From positions 1 through 16,403 of the forward strand of contig JAIUMB010000037.1 in the NCBI GenBank assembly GCA_022565745.1: 16,403 bases of DNA, in the 5' to 3' direction. This DNA comes from Cryomorphaceae bacterium. Its GTDB lineage: Bacteria > Bacteroidota > Bacteroidia > Flavobacteriales > Schleiferiaceae. The notes beneath the pieces were generated by a model that was not told where the DNA came from, ran no database searches, and worked only from the letters and a program-made list of their open reading frames with translations. The translations under genes and the position numbers were made by a program. This document shows, piece after piece, positions 15,733 to 16,403 of this stretch; the stretch's first letter is position 1; each line of letters opens with the position of its first letter.

Positions 15733-16403
15733 ATGGCTGCAGAAACTCATTCACACGACCACCACGAAGAAACTTTTATCACAAAGTATGTCTTCTCTCA
15801 AGATCATAAGATGATTGGGAAACAGTTCCTAATCACTGGTATGATTATGGGTATTATTGGTGTTATGATGTCCATTTTATTCCGCCTTCAATTGGCGTGG
15901 CCAGACAAATCGTTCCCCATTCTTGATACGTTTTTAGGGAAATGGTCAGATAATGGCGTTATGGACCCAAATATTTACCTGGCTTTGGTAACCATACACG
16001 GTACCATCATGGTGTTCTTTGTCCTTACAGCTGGTCTGTCAGGTACATTCTCCAACTTACTCATTCCATTACAAATTGGTGCACGCGATATGGCGTCAGG
16101 ATTTATCAATATGTTGTCGTATTGGTTTTTCTTTGCCTCCAGTTTGATTATGGTTTTGTCTCTGTTTGTTCCAGACGGGCCTGCAGCTGCTGGTTGGACC
16201 ATTTATCCACCTCTTAGTGCCTTGCCGCAAGCAATGCCTGGTTCGGGCATGGGGATGACGCTTTGGTTGGTGAGTATGACGCTTTTTATTGCATCGTCGC
16301 TTCTCGGTGCATTGAACTATATTGTAACCGTGTTGAATCTCCGTACCAAGGGCATGTCAATGACGCGTTTGCCACTTACCATTTGGGCGTTTTTTGTAAC
16401 CGC
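15733..16403 (+). CDS. coxA: cytochrome c oxidase subunit I, 5' part, cut by the window end
   Basis: The open frame begins at ATG 15733 and is still open at the last base, giving 223 complete codons of a protein normally over 550 residues. The N-terminus is His-rich (THSHDHHEE, residues 5-13). Then comes YVFSQDHKMIGKQF, typical of subunit I before helix 1. His89 in TIHGTIMVFFV is the expected low-spin heme ligand of helix 2, followed by LSGTFSNLLIPLQIGARDMA. FVPDGPAAAGWTIYPPLS is the usual periplasmic loop. The CuB and heme a3 ligands lie beyond the window, so the oxidase subtype cannot be read here. Loss of the 3' end is due to the window edge. Confidence 0.95.
   Translation, partial: MAAETHSHDHHEETFITKYVFSQDHKMIGKQFLITGMIMGIIGVMMSILFRLQLAWPDKSFPILDTFLGKWSDNGVMDPNIYLALVTIHGTIMVFFVLTAGLSGTFSNLLIPLQIGARDMASGFINMLSYWFFFASSLIMVLSLFVPDGPAAAGWTIYPPLSALPQAMPGSGMGMTLWLVSMTLFIASSLLGALNYIVTVLNLRTKGMSMTRLPLTIWAFFVT

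Noticed and set aside
1..16403. CRISPR arrays, insertion sequences, tRNA or rRNA genes, attachment sites
   Set aside because: I saw no regularly spaced direct repeats, transposase-like protein, terminal inverted repeats around a gene, or tRNA-like TpsiC-loop sequence. The window is almost fully covered by two coherent operons.

Overview
The window looks like chromosomal DNA from a member of the Bacteroidota, probably a Flavobacteriales-type aerobe. The evidence is gene content and order: a complete alternative complex III (ACIII) operon running into caa3/aa3-type oxidase genes, an ActB with the extended Tat leader typical of the phylum, a CzcA-type pump fused to a TolC-like domain, one promoter match to the Bacteroidota -7 consensus TAnnTTTG, and start sites mostly without Shine-Dalgarno sequences. 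I cannot name the genus.

Region 1 (about 95-5962, minus strand) is a heavy-metal efflux operon. In transcription order it encodes a small exported histidine-containing protein of unknown function, a very large RND pump whose C-terminus is a TolC-like outer-membrane factor, and a lipoprotein membrane-fusion adaptor. The proton-relay motif of the pump is of the divalent-cation (Czc) type, not the Cus (Cu+/Ag+) type. No separate outer-membrane factor gene is present; the fused domain would supply it. The junction carries a hydrophobic stretch that looks like a signal peptide with an Ala-X-Ala-like end, so the fusion may be cut into two proteins.

Region 2 (5963-6374) is a 412-bp divergent intergenic region. 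It contains a good -7 element for the respiratory operon, a possible -7 element for the efflux operon placed so close to the start codon that the transcript would be nearly leaderless, and several palindromes. The clearest is an 8-bp perfect inverted repeat that brackets the efflux -7 element.

Region 3 (6375 to the window end, plus strand) is a tightly packed respiratory operon: actA, actB, actC, actD, actE, actF, coxB (CuA subunit II) and the first 223 codons of coxA (subunit I), which runs off the window. ACIII oxidises quinol and passes electrons through its Fe-S clusters and c hemes to the oxidase. Co-transcription with coxBA fits the known physical ACIII-aa3 supercomplex. ActA carries an extra N-terminal monoheme domain as well as the pentaheme module, so ActA and ActE together have seven CxxCH sites.

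The overall gene set is recognisable. The points most worth a second look are the embedded signal peptide in the pump-TolC fusion, the small histidine protein at the head of the efflux operon, and the promoter architecture there. I found no mobile element, tRNA, rRNA or CRISPR array.
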